Below are positions 11,923 through 23,462 of a stretch of 64,000 bases of DNA, piece after piece (positions within the stretch are counted from its first letter, which is position 1; every line of letters begins with the position of its first letter). Location of the stretch: assembly GCA_010094045.1 (NCBI GenBank), contig ML986634.1, forward strand, positions 124,001 through 188,000, in the 5' to 3' direction. The position numbers and the translations under genes are program-made. This DNA comes from Lojkania enalia (taxonomy: Eukaryota; Ascomycota; Dothideomycetes; Pleosporales). The notes under the pieces are model-generated. The model saw only the letters and a list, made by a program, of their open reading frames with translations, was not told the DNA's origin and searched no databases.

Positions 11923-14141
11923 TCATATCCAGCCATTGGGCGGTGGACTTCGTGCCATAGTTCCTGCGCCAAGCGGTATCCTTGCAGTGGGCGAAGGCGC
12001 TGTGCTAGTCGGTGATCTTGTAGTGGCGGACCTAGGAGGCGGGGCGGGGGAAGCAGGTGATACTGGGTTCATTCGCAGTCCGCTCATACCAGCCTTGGGT
12101 GGAGGCGGCTGGGCAGCCGGTGGTGGGCCAATGGCCGAGCGAGGTGTCGGCGGTAGCATCTTTTCTTGTGGTGACTGAGGATTGGACCTAGTAGGCGACA
12201 CAGTCCGTTGCGGTGGCTGTGGGAAGACGATGGAGCTTGAATCTTCATATGTACTTAATCTCGAGTCTTCGGATGGTGCTTGAATAGGGAGACCTAGAGT
12301 TTCGACGCTTGACTCGGTATTGTCACGTTTGAGAGGTGCCGGCAGGGTTGAACCACGCCCTCGGTTTACTGCAGTGCATTTGGCGGCTGCTAGCGTAGCA
12401 GGAGCCACTGAAAAGCGAAGACCTATCTGCACGGTCGCGCTGCTATCGGTGCTTTCCTCACGACGGTGACGGCCAGGGAAGAGTGGGGGTGGTTTGGTGA
12501 GGAAGCTGAATGCATCGCCGACATCCGTGACTGATTTAGTATCTCCTAGAGAACTTCGTCGTGTTTGACGCCGTATTGCGAGACTGGCAGGAACATTCGT
12601 GTTCTTCGGTCCTGGAGGCGAGTAAACGGTTGCAGGCAAGCGAGGAATATCTTCAGCTCTGGTTGGGAAAAGCGAATAGTTCGACTTGTTACGCCTATGC
12701 AGGCCGACTGTGTGGTCGTTTGATTCAGCGAGCATATTTGCCTGAACAGGGTCCGGTGGAAGCGGCCACTTAGATGGATCAATTGGACCCTGAGACTGGA
12801 TTGAACCTGGTGTTAGTGGTCTCTCCGTTCTGGTAAAGTAATCTGGATCGAAATCATATCGATTCTTCTCAGGCCCCACATCTATTAGGCCTTGACGGCT
12901 ATCTGGACGTCTACCACCCTGCAAAGCTAGAGGACCACTAATATTCATTTCTAGATCACTAGGTCCAAAGAAGCGGATCCTTGGTCGCTTCTGCTTTGTA
13001 GTCTGGGATGGACCGCCTACTGGATTGATGACCATTCGAGTGGCGTTGACGCGGAGGAAAAGATGAACGAAGGATATGACAATTCCGGATGTAAATAGAG
13101 CAACTTCGGCGACTCTGGAAGTAGCGAGCGTGTTCATGAAATCTCGGCGATGAGCCTGTATCTCAACTGGAAGTACAAGTATCTAAAAAATTGTTAGCTA
13201 GAGAGTAAGACTGTGAAGGCGCTACGTACGTATACGAGTGCGCTGATCAACAAATAATAACACATTCTTGAAGCTGCGATCCGCTCGTTAGGGTCCACAT
13301 TCGCGGTCCTCATCAGTTGAATGCTGATCAGGGAAGCGAGTAGAAAACAGAAGAAGACGAGAACGCTTAAGATACAGATCGCAAGCAGCTCGTATCGGAC
13401 CGGAAACCAGATCAAGCTCCCAAAGCACCGGTTGTACATTGGCCAGGCGATTGTTGGCATCCAAGTAAGCAACACGAGGAAGGAAACAACCGCGAGGCAA
13501 GTTGTCGTATTCCATTTCCCCCGGGGAGCAAAGCGCTCATATTTGAAAGCGCGCATTGCCATCTCAACACCGAAGACAACCGTAATAAATCCCATTAGAA
13601 AGATCGCTGCCATCGTTAGATATGTCCCCAGAGTAACTACCTCTGAACGTACCAGGAAATGTGATCATAGCCAGCCCTCGACACTTATTTGATAATACAC
13701 TATGGAGAGATGTGCTCTGCACTGCTACAAATATAACTTGTTGTATGACCGCACCGCAAGCCAGTACGAGTGGGAACGTCTCGGCGGGATGCACATTATG
13801 GATGGCGTTAAATCGTCTGACAAGCGATCAGCTCCTAATTGTCTCGAGATGCGTCCTCGTACTACTCACCGTTTCCTTAGTGGAACCTGTGTTGCAGCGG
13901 CCCTCCTCGCGTCCGAAATGATACGGTGGACGCTCAACAATGCCAACGCTAGACTGAAAGCTCCCAGGGTCAAATGCATCGTCCGTAGAGTCTGTACTTG
14001 TTGCAACTGAAGACTCGCAATCAAAGCCCTTGTCCCATTTTGCGCTGTCCAGGGGACCTCACGAACGGCCGAAGCGTTGAGTGTCATGTTGAAATGCGAC
14101 CGGGCGTCGAGTTGAACGATGTGAAGCCCCCATCTTTCCAT
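11923..14141 (-). CDS. Seven-helix receptor-like integral membrane protein with long cytoplasmic tail
   Basis: Four exons: 13870-14141, 13653-13816, 13230-13606 and 11923-13182. Introns of 53, 46 and 47 bp start GTGAGT, GTACGT and GTACGT. The product is about 690 residues. The N-terminus has NMTLNAS glycosylation sites, then seven hydrophobic segments appear: LTLGAFSLALALLS, LVLACGAVIQQVIFVAV, MITFPAIFLMGFITVVFG, LAVVSFLVLLTW, LLAICILSVLVFFCFLLAS, YYLLISALVYILVLPVE and VALFTSGIVISFVHLFLRV. A tail of about 390 residues rich in Ser, Pro and Arg follows, with many possible phosphorylation sites and a Pro-rich end. Similar ascomycete proteins are often labelled as G-protein-coupled-receptor-like; that is family memory, not proof of G-protein coupling. 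Splicing rebuilds TM3 and TM6 exactly, which supports the model. Confidence 0.8.
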
Positions 14142-16112
14142 TTTGTACCAATTCCCGCAAAGAAATATACAAGAATGTTAGAAGTCTCGCTGGGTACCCG
14201 CAGCGGCTAAAAGAAGGTAAATCCTAAGAATTCATGGAGACATCAACTGAGGTTGAACAAGAGATAGTAACCTGTTCAGCGTCAGTTGAGAAATGTGCCT
14301 GAACCTGCCAGCAGTGAGAAAGGAACAAAAAAGAGCGTGGGCATGAAAGCAGTGGACCAGGAGACGGGTATGAGACGTCAAACAGTATATGAGAGAAGTC
14401 GGGGAAGGGACTAGCAGTGCAGGGTTTCGGGACAACGGTCCTGAGGCGTCTGTCATTCCAAGAGGTAGTGAGCAAGCATTGGCACACGTCCGATTAAGTC
14501 ATATTAGAGGCCGAACTACGCACGCTAGGTCGAGGTGGGGTTTCAACATCATGCATGCCGCACGCCTCGAGGCAGGCTGGGCGGCGGGAGCAGCGAGACC
14601 CGTGAAGAGACCACGATCCCGGCTACCTTCCGGCAGCCACGGCTCACGGATTGTGGAAATTGGCCCTGCTGTATGGATCGGTGCACCGACCTTACAATGG
14701 CTGATACAATGGCTCATACTCGTTGATTCTGTTCTGCTCTGCCTAGGAATATGTGATACTATTGTTCCTCGAGCTGAGCGCTATCTCTGAAGACTGTCGT
14801 TTCGTTTCTGTTTTTGAACTCAATTTTGTCTCCTGATGATATCGTTCAGGCGCTTTGAGAAACGATGAATGTGTGCAAGGCGAGGGCTGGCCGGTTTTGG
14901 TGAGGTTGTGGAGGTTGGGGTTGAGTTCTGACACTAGATGGTTGAGATGTGCGTCAAGACTCTCGCTTCAGGGATGCTGAGACACGAGCAACAGCAGCCA
15001 AGCTTTGTGCGCCAGGGTGAGCTTGCACACCTCGGCCTTAAGAACGCTATGCATGAAATAAGACGGAATAAATAGAGTCATTTTGTTCCAACAAAGAGTG
15101 ATCGAGAAGCATGCAGTGTGATCGGATTGGCGCAGGCCGTGATGATCACTTACGCTAGCCCCAAAGCAGATAGACTAGCGAAAACGCCCTTATCGCAGGG
15201 GTGGGTCACGTGAATCGAACCGCAAGGTGACGAACGCTGTCACAGTGCGTCTTTTCGGACGCTTCAGCTGCAGCTGGAGAGTTACAAATGTGAGTGCTTC
15301 TCCATAGTGGATTATTTGAGATTGGGTCTTGCATTGCTTCGCCACGTCGTCGTCAGCTTTGGAAGACACCTTCGTACAGCACGTTGCGGTAAGGCTGCTG
15401 AGCCTTTGCTGCTGCTGCTGCTCCTACTCAGCTGCCGAGCTAGATCGAATCCGCCCTAGAATTCTGTGCTCTAAAAAGACGACGGTTTCAGCGATTGTCG
15501 ATAACTGACTCTTAGTTGGCATGTTAAGGAAGTGTCGGAGCAGAGAGATCCTTGGGGTTGTGCCTGTCAGATGCGGCAGCCAAAGCTTCGCTTAGGAACC
15601 CTGTCGCAACTCCTCATGTCTCACAGTCTTTTCCGGACCAGAACTAGAGCCCGAGCTTGAACTACCCGCGTGGAAACCCTACACATATGCTCTGAAAACC
15701 TATAGGAAGATACTGCTTAATTCGAGGCATAATAACACCTACGTGAGGAATTTTCGAGAACACCGCATGTGCTCTCCTGTGGAACGATGCAAGAAAGACT
15801 TTTGCCAATCTTTGGACAACCTGCTTCAGTATGAACATCCGTCCATGCGCCATAATGGGCCTGTATATAGGCAGATTCTGGAGCTGTGGAGTGATTCAGA
15901 GGCATAATCGGCTCACAAGTATGAGCACCATATAGAGTGGCTTCAATTGTTGCTATGAAAGGGTATCATGTTGAATGAGGCCATTGTGATGCTACTGACA
16001 CCACTACCGTCTGGAGTGGGCGCAAAGGATAGCTACGGTACATTTCACTATCAGAACGCCTGTTCATAAGAAATGTTAAGGTTCCCATTATGCTGTAATG
16101 CGATTTTCCCTC
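14142..16112. other. Intergenic region, no supported gene
   Basis: This 1.97-kb stretch holds the upstream region of the receptor-like gene and the 3' side of the phosphoserine aminotransferase gene. A (TGC)n-type microsatellite lies near 15408-15425. Open frames up to 133 codons near 14.4-14.8 kb overlap on both strands and show no motif. Confidence 0.4.
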
Positions 16113-17642
16113 TCATGCTAATTCCGCATATTCCTCGAGGTACGTCACCAGCTTTTTCGCCCCGTCAGTGGAAACGGCATTGTCTGTGTAACAAAACAAG
16201 TTAGCACGCTCTCTTGTACGATAGCGATTCTTTAACTATTTATGCGAAGGTGGCATAGCATTATGCCCCTGTAGTAATGAGCAGCCCGGACTTGGATCAG
16301 CCTAACGGTACACTGGACTTGCTAATTCGTATCGCATACATGGCATATGAAAGTGCCAGTACATATAGCCTTCTTAAACCGTAGTGAAGCAAAAACAGCG
16401 ATAATAAAGCAGGTTATTATAGGTACACTTACAGTTGCTCACCCGAATGCCACCCACGCTGCGATGCCCTTTGAGGCCTAGTAGACCTTTCTTTTCAGCA
16501 CCGGCAAGGAATGCCTTCTCCTTGTCCGCGTCGCCACCGGAAACCCTAAAGCATATGTTCATTCTACTACGGACAGCCTTGTCCGGAACCACTCGATAGA
16601 CATTAGGGTATTTGTCAAGCGTCTCGTAGATCAAGCGTGCCTTCTCATTCGATATCTCCTCTTGGCCACTAATTTTCTTGATGCCATAGGTGTTAACCAG
16701 CGCAGACATGACCTGACCTGCGACCCAGACATCGAATATGGGAAGCGTATTGTACAGTGAGTTGTTCTTTGCGATTGTGGGATAGTCCAAAACGATTGGG
16801 CCGACCGGCAGGCGGAGTTCCCTGAGTAGGTCTGGTGAAGCAGGTGTGGAGTGTGGCGGGAGAAGCGACTTCCGCAGTATCACGATAGCTATGCCAGTAT
16901 TGCCGATGTTCTTCTGCGCGCCGCCAAATATCACTGCATACTTTCGTACATCAACCTTTCGAGAGATAAAGTTTGATGACATGTCAGCACAGACCAGCGG
17001 AGCATCATCGCCTTCTAGGCTGCTGGGGAAAGCGGGAAATTCAACACCATCGACAGTCTCGTTGTCACAGAAGTAGACCAAGGCGGGCCCACCAACCGTC
17101 GTCCGTGGTGTGAGACCCCACTCTGACTCAGGAGGAATGATACCAAACTTGCCATTGTTGGCCTTTCGAGCATCGATGGCCACGTTGACGTGCTTTGCGC
17201 CGACAAGACGTGTTGCTTCTTGCGATGCCTTTAGCGACCAAGAGCCGGTGACCAAGTAATCTAGCTTCAATTCTTCGTCCACGATCTTTCTAAGTCTCCG
17301 GAGCACCTCATCCTTGTCATCGCCTACCTCCTCGGCGATCTTAGCTCGCTTCTTCTCGACCCATATTGCGACGAGGTTGTATACGGTCGCACTGAACTCG
17401 CCGCTGCCCCCGCTCTGGAGAAACAGGACCTTATAGTCGTCGGGGATGTCGAGGAGGGTGGCGAGGGCTTGTTTGGCATCGGCCAAGACCTCGTTGGCTT
17501 CTGGTGAACGGTGGGAGATTTCAAATAGACCAATGCCCTTGTCTTTGTAGTTTAAGATTACTTGCGTGGCTTTCTCTAGTACAGCAGTGGGGAGAGGCGC
17601 GGGGCCAGCGCCAAAGTAGTGAACGTCTGAGCGATTGACCAT
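16113..17642 (-). CDS. SER1: Phosphoserine aminotransferase (serine biosynthesis)
   Basis: PLP enzyme that converts 3-phosphohydroxypyruvate and glutamate to phosphoserine, the second step of the phosphorylated serine pathway, in the cytosol. Exons are 16433-17642 and 16113-16183. The intron is long (249 bp, GTAAGT to ACACAG), and splicing restores the conserved end GIRVSNYNAVSTDGAKKLV. The protein is about 426 residues, normal for the fungal family. Start MVNRSDVHYFGAGPAPLP and the motif LFLQSGGSGEFSA bind substrate phosphate and PLP. The Schiff-base lysine lies in the block around FGGAQKNIG. The C-terminal GHRSVGGIR is also typical. It is divergent from homoaconitase at 18098 and shares a 455-bp promoter with it. 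A TGACTC core at 17778 suggests CPC1/Gcn4-type cross-pathway control. Confidence 0.95.
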
Positions 17643-18097
17643 GACTAGGACGGGCTACTACGCTAGTTAGTGATGGAGGGTGTGTACGTCAGTAGGTAGG
17701 GGATAACTGAAGTCTGAAGAAGAATTGGAAAGGGAGTGACTGTTGTTGGGAAAGAATTTTCTTCCGGTGTGATGAAATGACTCCAACCTCTCATCAGCAT
17801 ACGGCGTCCGATCTCGGTATGCTACAGCAGGCCGCGAACAAGGGCATATTGCGAAATACATCTCAAGGACCGTTTGCTTCTCTAAGCCCACATGATCATT
17901 TTCTATGAAGCATCTAGACGATTATTGCGAGCAGGCGGTCATGGTCCAATTGAAGAGAGCGGAAACTCGATGACCTGCGGCCGAAATCGGAAGCGAAGAC
18001 CCCTGTCAAAGAGTTATTAGTCAGCTACCCAAAATCTGGAGAAATTGTCTCAAGCATCAACACCATCTTGGTATCCGCAACTGTCAGTCTTGTGACA
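17643..18097. promoter_or_regulatory. Shared divergent promoter of phosphoserine aminotransferase and homoaconitase
   Basis: These 455 bp separate two start codons facing away from each other. Both genes belong to amino-acid biosynthesis. The region carries one TGACTC core (17778-17783) and a TTAGTCA string near 18018. No gene lies inside it. Confidence 0.6.
17778..17783 (+). promoter_or_regulatory. TGACTC, candidate CPC1/Gcn4 binding core
   Basis: Half of the TGASTCA consensus used by Gcn4-family activators in fungi. It sits 136 bp upstream of the aminotransferase start and 315 bp upstream of the homoaconitase start. Six bases alone occur often by chance; the setting between two amino-acid genes is what makes it plausible. 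Confidence 0.4.
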
Positions 18098-20670
18098 ATG
18101 ACAGTGTCACTGCGGGTAGCGAGACTCTTGGGTCAACGGCAGGCTCTAGTATGCTTCTAAACTCCGTATTCCCTGTTCATTTGCATCAACGTATCTAACG
18201 TCCAGAACAGCTTCGGAGCAACATTCCTCTCCGCGCCGCCTACCAGTTTTCCCGCCCTCTTGCCAGTCCTCGCGCATTCTGCACCACTTCCTCTCGATAT
18301 GAGACTCCCGATGTCTTCCCTTCCCTACGAGAAGGTCCTGCGGCCAACTTTCTTTCCACTTTCCAGCAGACAACCAAAATCCCCCAAACGCTTACCGAGA
18401 AGATCGTCCAGAGATATGCTGTGGGAGTCGCAGACGGCAAAGTGCTGAGATCAGGAGATTATGTTACCCTGCAGCCGCACAAGTGCATGACGCACGACAA
18501 CTCATGGCCTGTTGCCCTGAAGTTCATGTCGATTGGTGCCACTAAGGTCCACAACCCGAAACAGATCGTCATGACCCTCGACCACGATGTGCAGAACAAA
18601 ACTCAGAAGAACTTGAAGAAGTATGATCAGATTGAGGAGTTTGCCAAGAACCAGGGTGTCGTCTTCTATCCGGCTGGCAGAGGTATCGGGCACCAGATCA
18701 TGGTTGAAGAGGGTTACGCATGGCCAGGGACATTGGCTGTGGCCTCGGACAGTCACTCCAACATGTATGGCGGCATTGGATGTTTGGGGACACCGGTGGT
18801 GCGCACTGATGCTGCAAGCATATGGGCAACGGGCAAGACGTGGTGGCAAATACCGCCCGTTGCGAAGGTCAACCTCACGGGTGTCATGCCGGAGGGTGTA
18901 ACCGGCAAGGATGTCATTGTCGCTCTGGCCGGTTTGTTCAACAAAGACGAAGTCCTCAACCACGCGATCGAGTTTACCGGTAGCGATGCGACCCTCCGCA
19001 GTATTCCCGTTGACGACCGTCTCACCATTGCAAACATGACCACTGAATGGGGCGCTCTCACCGGACTTTTCCCCATCGATTCCGTGCTACACGGTTGGCT
19101 CCGAATGAAAGCGACCGATGCGGCCATGTACGGAAGCGAAATTAAAGATCATCACCAGCAGCAATTTCTCCATGAGCGCATCGACAAGCTCTTCAGCGCG
19201 ACTGGCATTGTAGGCCAGCAGACTGGCCATATATTTCAACCAGCCTTGGCTGCTGATAAGGGAGCAGTCTATGCTAAGGAGCTCTTCCTCGACCTCTCAA
19301 CCCTTTCCCCATACGTCTCCGGACCAAACTCGGTCAAGGTTGCAACTCCCTTGGCTGATCTTCAAACTCAGGACATCCAGATCAACAAAGCTTATTTAGT
19401 TTCCTGCACAAATTCCCGAGCATCTGATCTTGCTGCGGCTGCCAAAGTATTTAGAGATGCTGCTACAAAGAACAATGACCAAATACCAAAGATTCCAGAA
19501 CACGTCAATTTCTATATTGCGGCAGCATCACTTCCAGAACAGCGTGTGGCTGAAGACCAGGGCGATTGGCAAGTGCTACTTGCAGCTGGTGCGCAACCAC
19601 TTCCTTCCGGTTGTGGGCCTTGTATTGGTCTTGGTACGGGCCTACTCGAGCCTGGTGAAGTTGGCATTAGCGCTAGTAACCGAAACTTCAAAGGCCGTAT
19701 GGGGTCCCCTGATGCAAAGGCCTATCTTGCTAGTCCCGAAGTTGTAGCGGCAAGTGCTTTGTTAGGTAAAATCTCTGGCCCTGGGAGGTACGAGACACCA
19801 GCTGGCTACACCGGCGTCCAATGTGGTGAGGGCGATGGAATCATCGAGGAAGAGCGTATGATGACGATCGAGGACATGCTGGAAAAAGCAATTAAGCAGG
19901 CAGATGCGATGATTGAATCGGTCGAAGGTGCCGTGGCCGAGAAGCAGTCCATCAGCCCACCCTCAGAACCAAAAAATGCAGAATCTCTGACCGAAATCCT
20001 CCCAGGCTTTCCCGAAAGAATCAGTGGCGAAATTATCTTTTGCGATGCCGACAACATCAATACGGATGGAATTTACCCCGGCAAATACACATATCAGGAC
20101 GATGTTTCTCGCGAAAAAATGGCCGAAGTCTGCATGGAGAACTATGATCCGGACTTTGGCACCAAGGCTAAGGCAGGCGATATCCTCGTCTCAGGCTTCA
20201 ACTTCGGATGCGGAAGCAGTAGGGAACAGGCCGCGACCGCTATTCTAGCTAAGGGCATTCCTCTGGTCGTAGCAGGCAGCTTCGGCAATATTTTCAGCAG
20301 AAATAGCATCAATAACGCGTTGATGGGCGTCGAAGTTCCCAAGCTCGCTAACCGTCTTCGCGAAGCCTTTTCATCTCCCACACCCTCTCCCTCGCAGCGA
20401 GATATGCAGGAACCTTCGCAGAATCGCGAATCATTAGACTCCCCACCACCAGCTGCGGTGGCGCAGCCCGCTCAAGCCAAGCAGCTCACGAGGCGGACTG
20501 GATGGATGCTCGAATGGGATGTGAGACGGAGTACGGTATCTGTTCAGGAGGGCCCCAGTGGTGCGAAGTGGAATGTTAAGGTTGGCGAGCTACCTCCTAA
20601 TGTGCAGGAGATTATTGCGTTAGGTGGATTGGAGAGCTGGGTTAGGAAGGAGATTGGTGGGACGCTTTAA
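18098..20670 (+). CDS. LYS4: Homoaconitase, mitochondrial (lysine biosynthesis)
   Basis: Iron-sulfur hydro-lyase that isomerises homocitrate to homoisocitrate in the alpha-aminoadipate lysine pathway of fungi, in mitochondria. Exon 1 is 18098-18148 (17 codons). The 62-bp intron (GTATGC to AACAG) leads into exon 2, 18211-20670. The product is about 836 residues. The N-terminus ([13 protein letters not shown], then many Arg) fits a mitochondrial presequence. Cluster cysteines appear in SCTNSRASD and [10 protein letters not shown]. The block [18 protein letters not shown] is typical of homoaconitase and separates it from aconitase. The swivel domain is recognisable in [14 protein letters not shown]. 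Near the C-terminus a Ser/Pro/Gln-rich insert of roughly 40 residues (around [14 protein letters not shown]) makes the protein longer than most orthologs. Exon 1 rests on phase and targeting character, so the start is less sure. Confidence 0.93.
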
Positions 20671-21240
20671 TGTTACATTGTACATTTTACATGCCGAGAT
20701 ATTTTGCATGGGTGGAGTTTTGGATACGAATATTTGGTTCACGGAATGTAGAATAGTATTGTAGGGTTCGGAAAATGGGAGGTGGTGGAAAAGTGAATTG
20801 GATGTTGTTTTGAGGATTAGAGATATAATGTGATTGATCTGTTCAAGGTTGTATTTTGTGAAGTGACGAGTTGTTCCCGAGTCTTGAATTTTGTAGACCG
20901 CCGAGAGATTTGGAACGACTGATTATTTGCATATAATTATCCATTCCCGACCATCTCCAGCTGATTTATATCTAACTCGGATAACGAGACGTAGGCAACA
21001 CTTTTAGATTAGCCGTTCACTATACCACATCTTCAAAGGGATGCAAGCACGTCTAGCTAGCAAAAAATGATGCAAATATAAAAGTCGAATACCGTACAAA
21101 TATGTCCAAGTTATACGGGATGTTACGCTCGCACTCGTAAAATATTTTCTCGAGTGAATTCACTATTGAACGAGCCACGTTGTATGTCTACGCTTTTTTG
21201 AAATTGAGTGAGCTAATAAAGATGGGGTTTATAAGTGGCG
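20671..21240. other. Intergenic, 3' side of homoaconitase
   Basis: AT-rich stretch of 570 bp with no gene character. It should contain the homoaconitase polyadenylation region. Confidence 0.4.
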
Positions 21241-21516
21241 CTACGTAGAGTTGTGCTGGTGTGATGTGCTGGGGTAATCGAAAGATAGATATTGGGGCTG
21301 CGGAGGGTGGCTTGTTGAGGAAGTAAATTGTGGAGATTGAACCTCTTTAGGGTCAGGTTTGGGGGTTCGTGACGGAGAGTTGGGGATGTACGAACGCGGA
21401 AAAGGGAGTACGTCTGTCTGCATGAGGTGGCGAGACTGCCTAAAGCAAATTAAGCAAATTAAAATGAACAGAAAGAAGACACGGAAGAGAGGACGACGAG
21501 AGGATGTTGAAAACAT
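21241..21516 (-). CDS. Small hypothetical protein with one N-terminal hydrophobic segment
   Basis: Open frame of 91 codons. The N-terminus has two arginines followed by a strongly hydrophobic run (FRVFFLFILICLICF), then a Pro/Ser/Gln-rich tail. This could be a small secreted or membrane protein, but open frames of this size arise by chance. It has no recognised relatives and no splice evidence. Confidence 0.22.
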   Translation of the reverse strand: MFSTSSRRPLFRVFFLFILICLICFRQSRHLMQTDVLPFPRSYIPNSPSRTPKPDPKEVQSPQFTSSTSHPPQPQYLSFDYPSTSHQHNST

Positions 21517-21691
21517 GGGAATAAGTCAAATCACATGGCATCTAGTGTGTTTCAGCTATGCTAATTTGAATCACTGTCATTGAAGCCCAGACTTATAATG
21601 GACTCTTGCCTTTCATGACGAGCAAGGATTTACCTATGTTAATTTATGCTGCGTAGAGTTCTATTGTCCTCTTTTCCCAACTGATCTATTA

Positions 21692-23462
21692 TTACAAAAA
21701 TCCCGAATCTCTCAGAAGTCTACACGCCTTTATACCCTGAAGTATTTTAAGAATGGAATGTGTGGAAATCGTATACTCTGGATTCATGACATACGATTCC
21801 ACTGAAATTCTGTCCGGAATGCGTGTGCAGAATAGACTAGTATTATAGCCTACAGCCTCCTGAACATCCGACTCACCAGCATAGCCTTCGAGATGCTTAC
21901 CAAAGGCCGAGCAATGTAACTTGCGAGCAAATGCTACATAATTGTTGAATACCAGAGTCACACATTCAAATTTTCCTGTATTGATAACTGCCTCAAAGAG
22001 TTTTATAACTTCAAGCAGCTTAGTTTGCGTACGCATTTCCTCTGACTCTGATACAACGCCGTATGTTGCCGGATCATATTCAAAGAAGAAAGACAAGACA
22101 TTAACAAACTTGGGCATGAAATTCTGGATTGACGATTAGTTTCCAGGTAGGCGGCAAAAATTGTATGGCCAAACCATTATTTCTATTTCTTCAACTAAAT
22201 TAGAAGGCTCCGGTACGGCTTTCAGAACATCAATTGTGCTCGGTATATAGTCTTCGGAGAGAATTGACTATCCTCTTTGAAAGAAACTAGAATGTCAGTC
22301 AAGCTATAGGCATAAGCTTGACCACTTACTAGGGAGCTGAATCTCTGATGCCAAAGGTCGAACAATCCTCTATGATCTTCTTAGCCTCAGAGCTCCTCAG
22401 TAGAGCTCCCAGGGCTTTTCTGAATCGCGGCTCAAGCCCTGACTCGAAAATGCTCGATTAGATTGTGTTAAGAGATATTCATCGAATGCATGACTAAGTG
22501 TGGGTTGCTGGTTTATGGCTTCGGATACGTTCATGACCATGATCAAATCGTAGGTACAATGACAAAGATTTTCATGAATGATAGAGCTCTCCTGTACTAT
22601 CGGGAGCGTAATTATATAATAACTATTGCGGCCTTCGAATCTACTCTACTAGAGAATCCTGCTCATTCCTTTTACGTCGTTACCAAGGAGAACGATCTTA
22701 GGTTGACTTGTCTTCAAACGCCGCCTCTGAGCTTCATTCCCTTGTCAACCCAGAGACTCTTTCAGAGAGCCCCAGAGCGCGCGATTGTAGATCTTTGAGG
22801 CGAAAATCTCTTCGTCAAATGTAAAGATCATTGAGAGCTTAGACAGTATGTCTTGGCATTTGCTTGCGAAAGAAGCGGTGTCGCGGTGGACTATTAACGA
22901 TGCCGAATCCATATTTACCTTTGCCAAGGCCTTTGGGGTGCCTGATCTTTCCAAAAGAACTTTCTGTTAGGACGTTGTTTTGCTAAAACGTGAGCAACAA
23001 GTACAGAAATTACAACATGGGCACCTACCAATTACACGCTATCAGAAGCAAAGTCAAAGCATTTGTTTGTCGCTCAATCAACCTTTGAACGCTTTCGATA
23101 TCGCCATTTCCAAAAACTAATTTGATTTTACTCGCTAGCTCTAATGGCCTGTTCGTCGGCAGGTCTAACGAGGAGAGGAATAATTCAATTTTGTTGACCA
23201 GCAATTTGCAACAGGACATTGATACGCCAAGATCCATTACCAGTTGGTGATGTTACTATCCCGAATCATTGGCTACCTAGTCATTTATTTTGCTTAATGC
23301 AGTGCGGAGCGCAGTTAGCTGTGACGCAAGGCTGAGAAATGTGAGATCTGTCTCTTTCCATGCCTACCTAAGCTCACATAGTGCTTAGATGGACTTGCCA
23401 ATGACATCAACAATGCTGGCAATTGCGCCTGCCACTCCTATTACTGATACTAGATCCGTCAT
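21692..23462 (-). pseudogene. Broken G-alpha-like GTPase gene with fungal N-terminal helical domain
   Basis: Reading from 23462, the protein begins MTDLVSVIGVAGAIASIVDV and continues as the helical N-terminal domain found in a group of fungal G-alpha-like proteins (blocks LASQLTALRTALSKI, HHQLVMDLGVSMSCCKLL and DSASLIVHRDTASF). The frame carries stops at 23385, 23364, 23277, 23256 and 23253. An intron 22983-23028 (GTAGGT to TTTTAG) keeps phase; another stop follows it. The GTPase part is still legible: KIVLLGNDVKGMS where the P-loop should be, then two stops, RDSAPY-FF around a 22.3-kb splice, EDYIPSTIDVLKA, and the C-terminal helix ending LLRDSGFL like a G-alpha tail. The P-loop lysine is Met, the DVGGQ switch block is not found, and the NKxD site reads FNNY. 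It looks non-functional as a GTPase. A frame change near 22445 is unresolved. Confidence 0.72.

Noticed and set aside
14389..14790. 133-codon plus-strand open frame upstream of the receptor-like gene
   Set aside because: Overlaps equally long frames on both strands, no motif, no splice partner.
15190..15225. GAATCGAACCGCAAG, tRNA-like T-arm complement
   Set aside because: Flanking sequence does not form a clover leaf on either strand.
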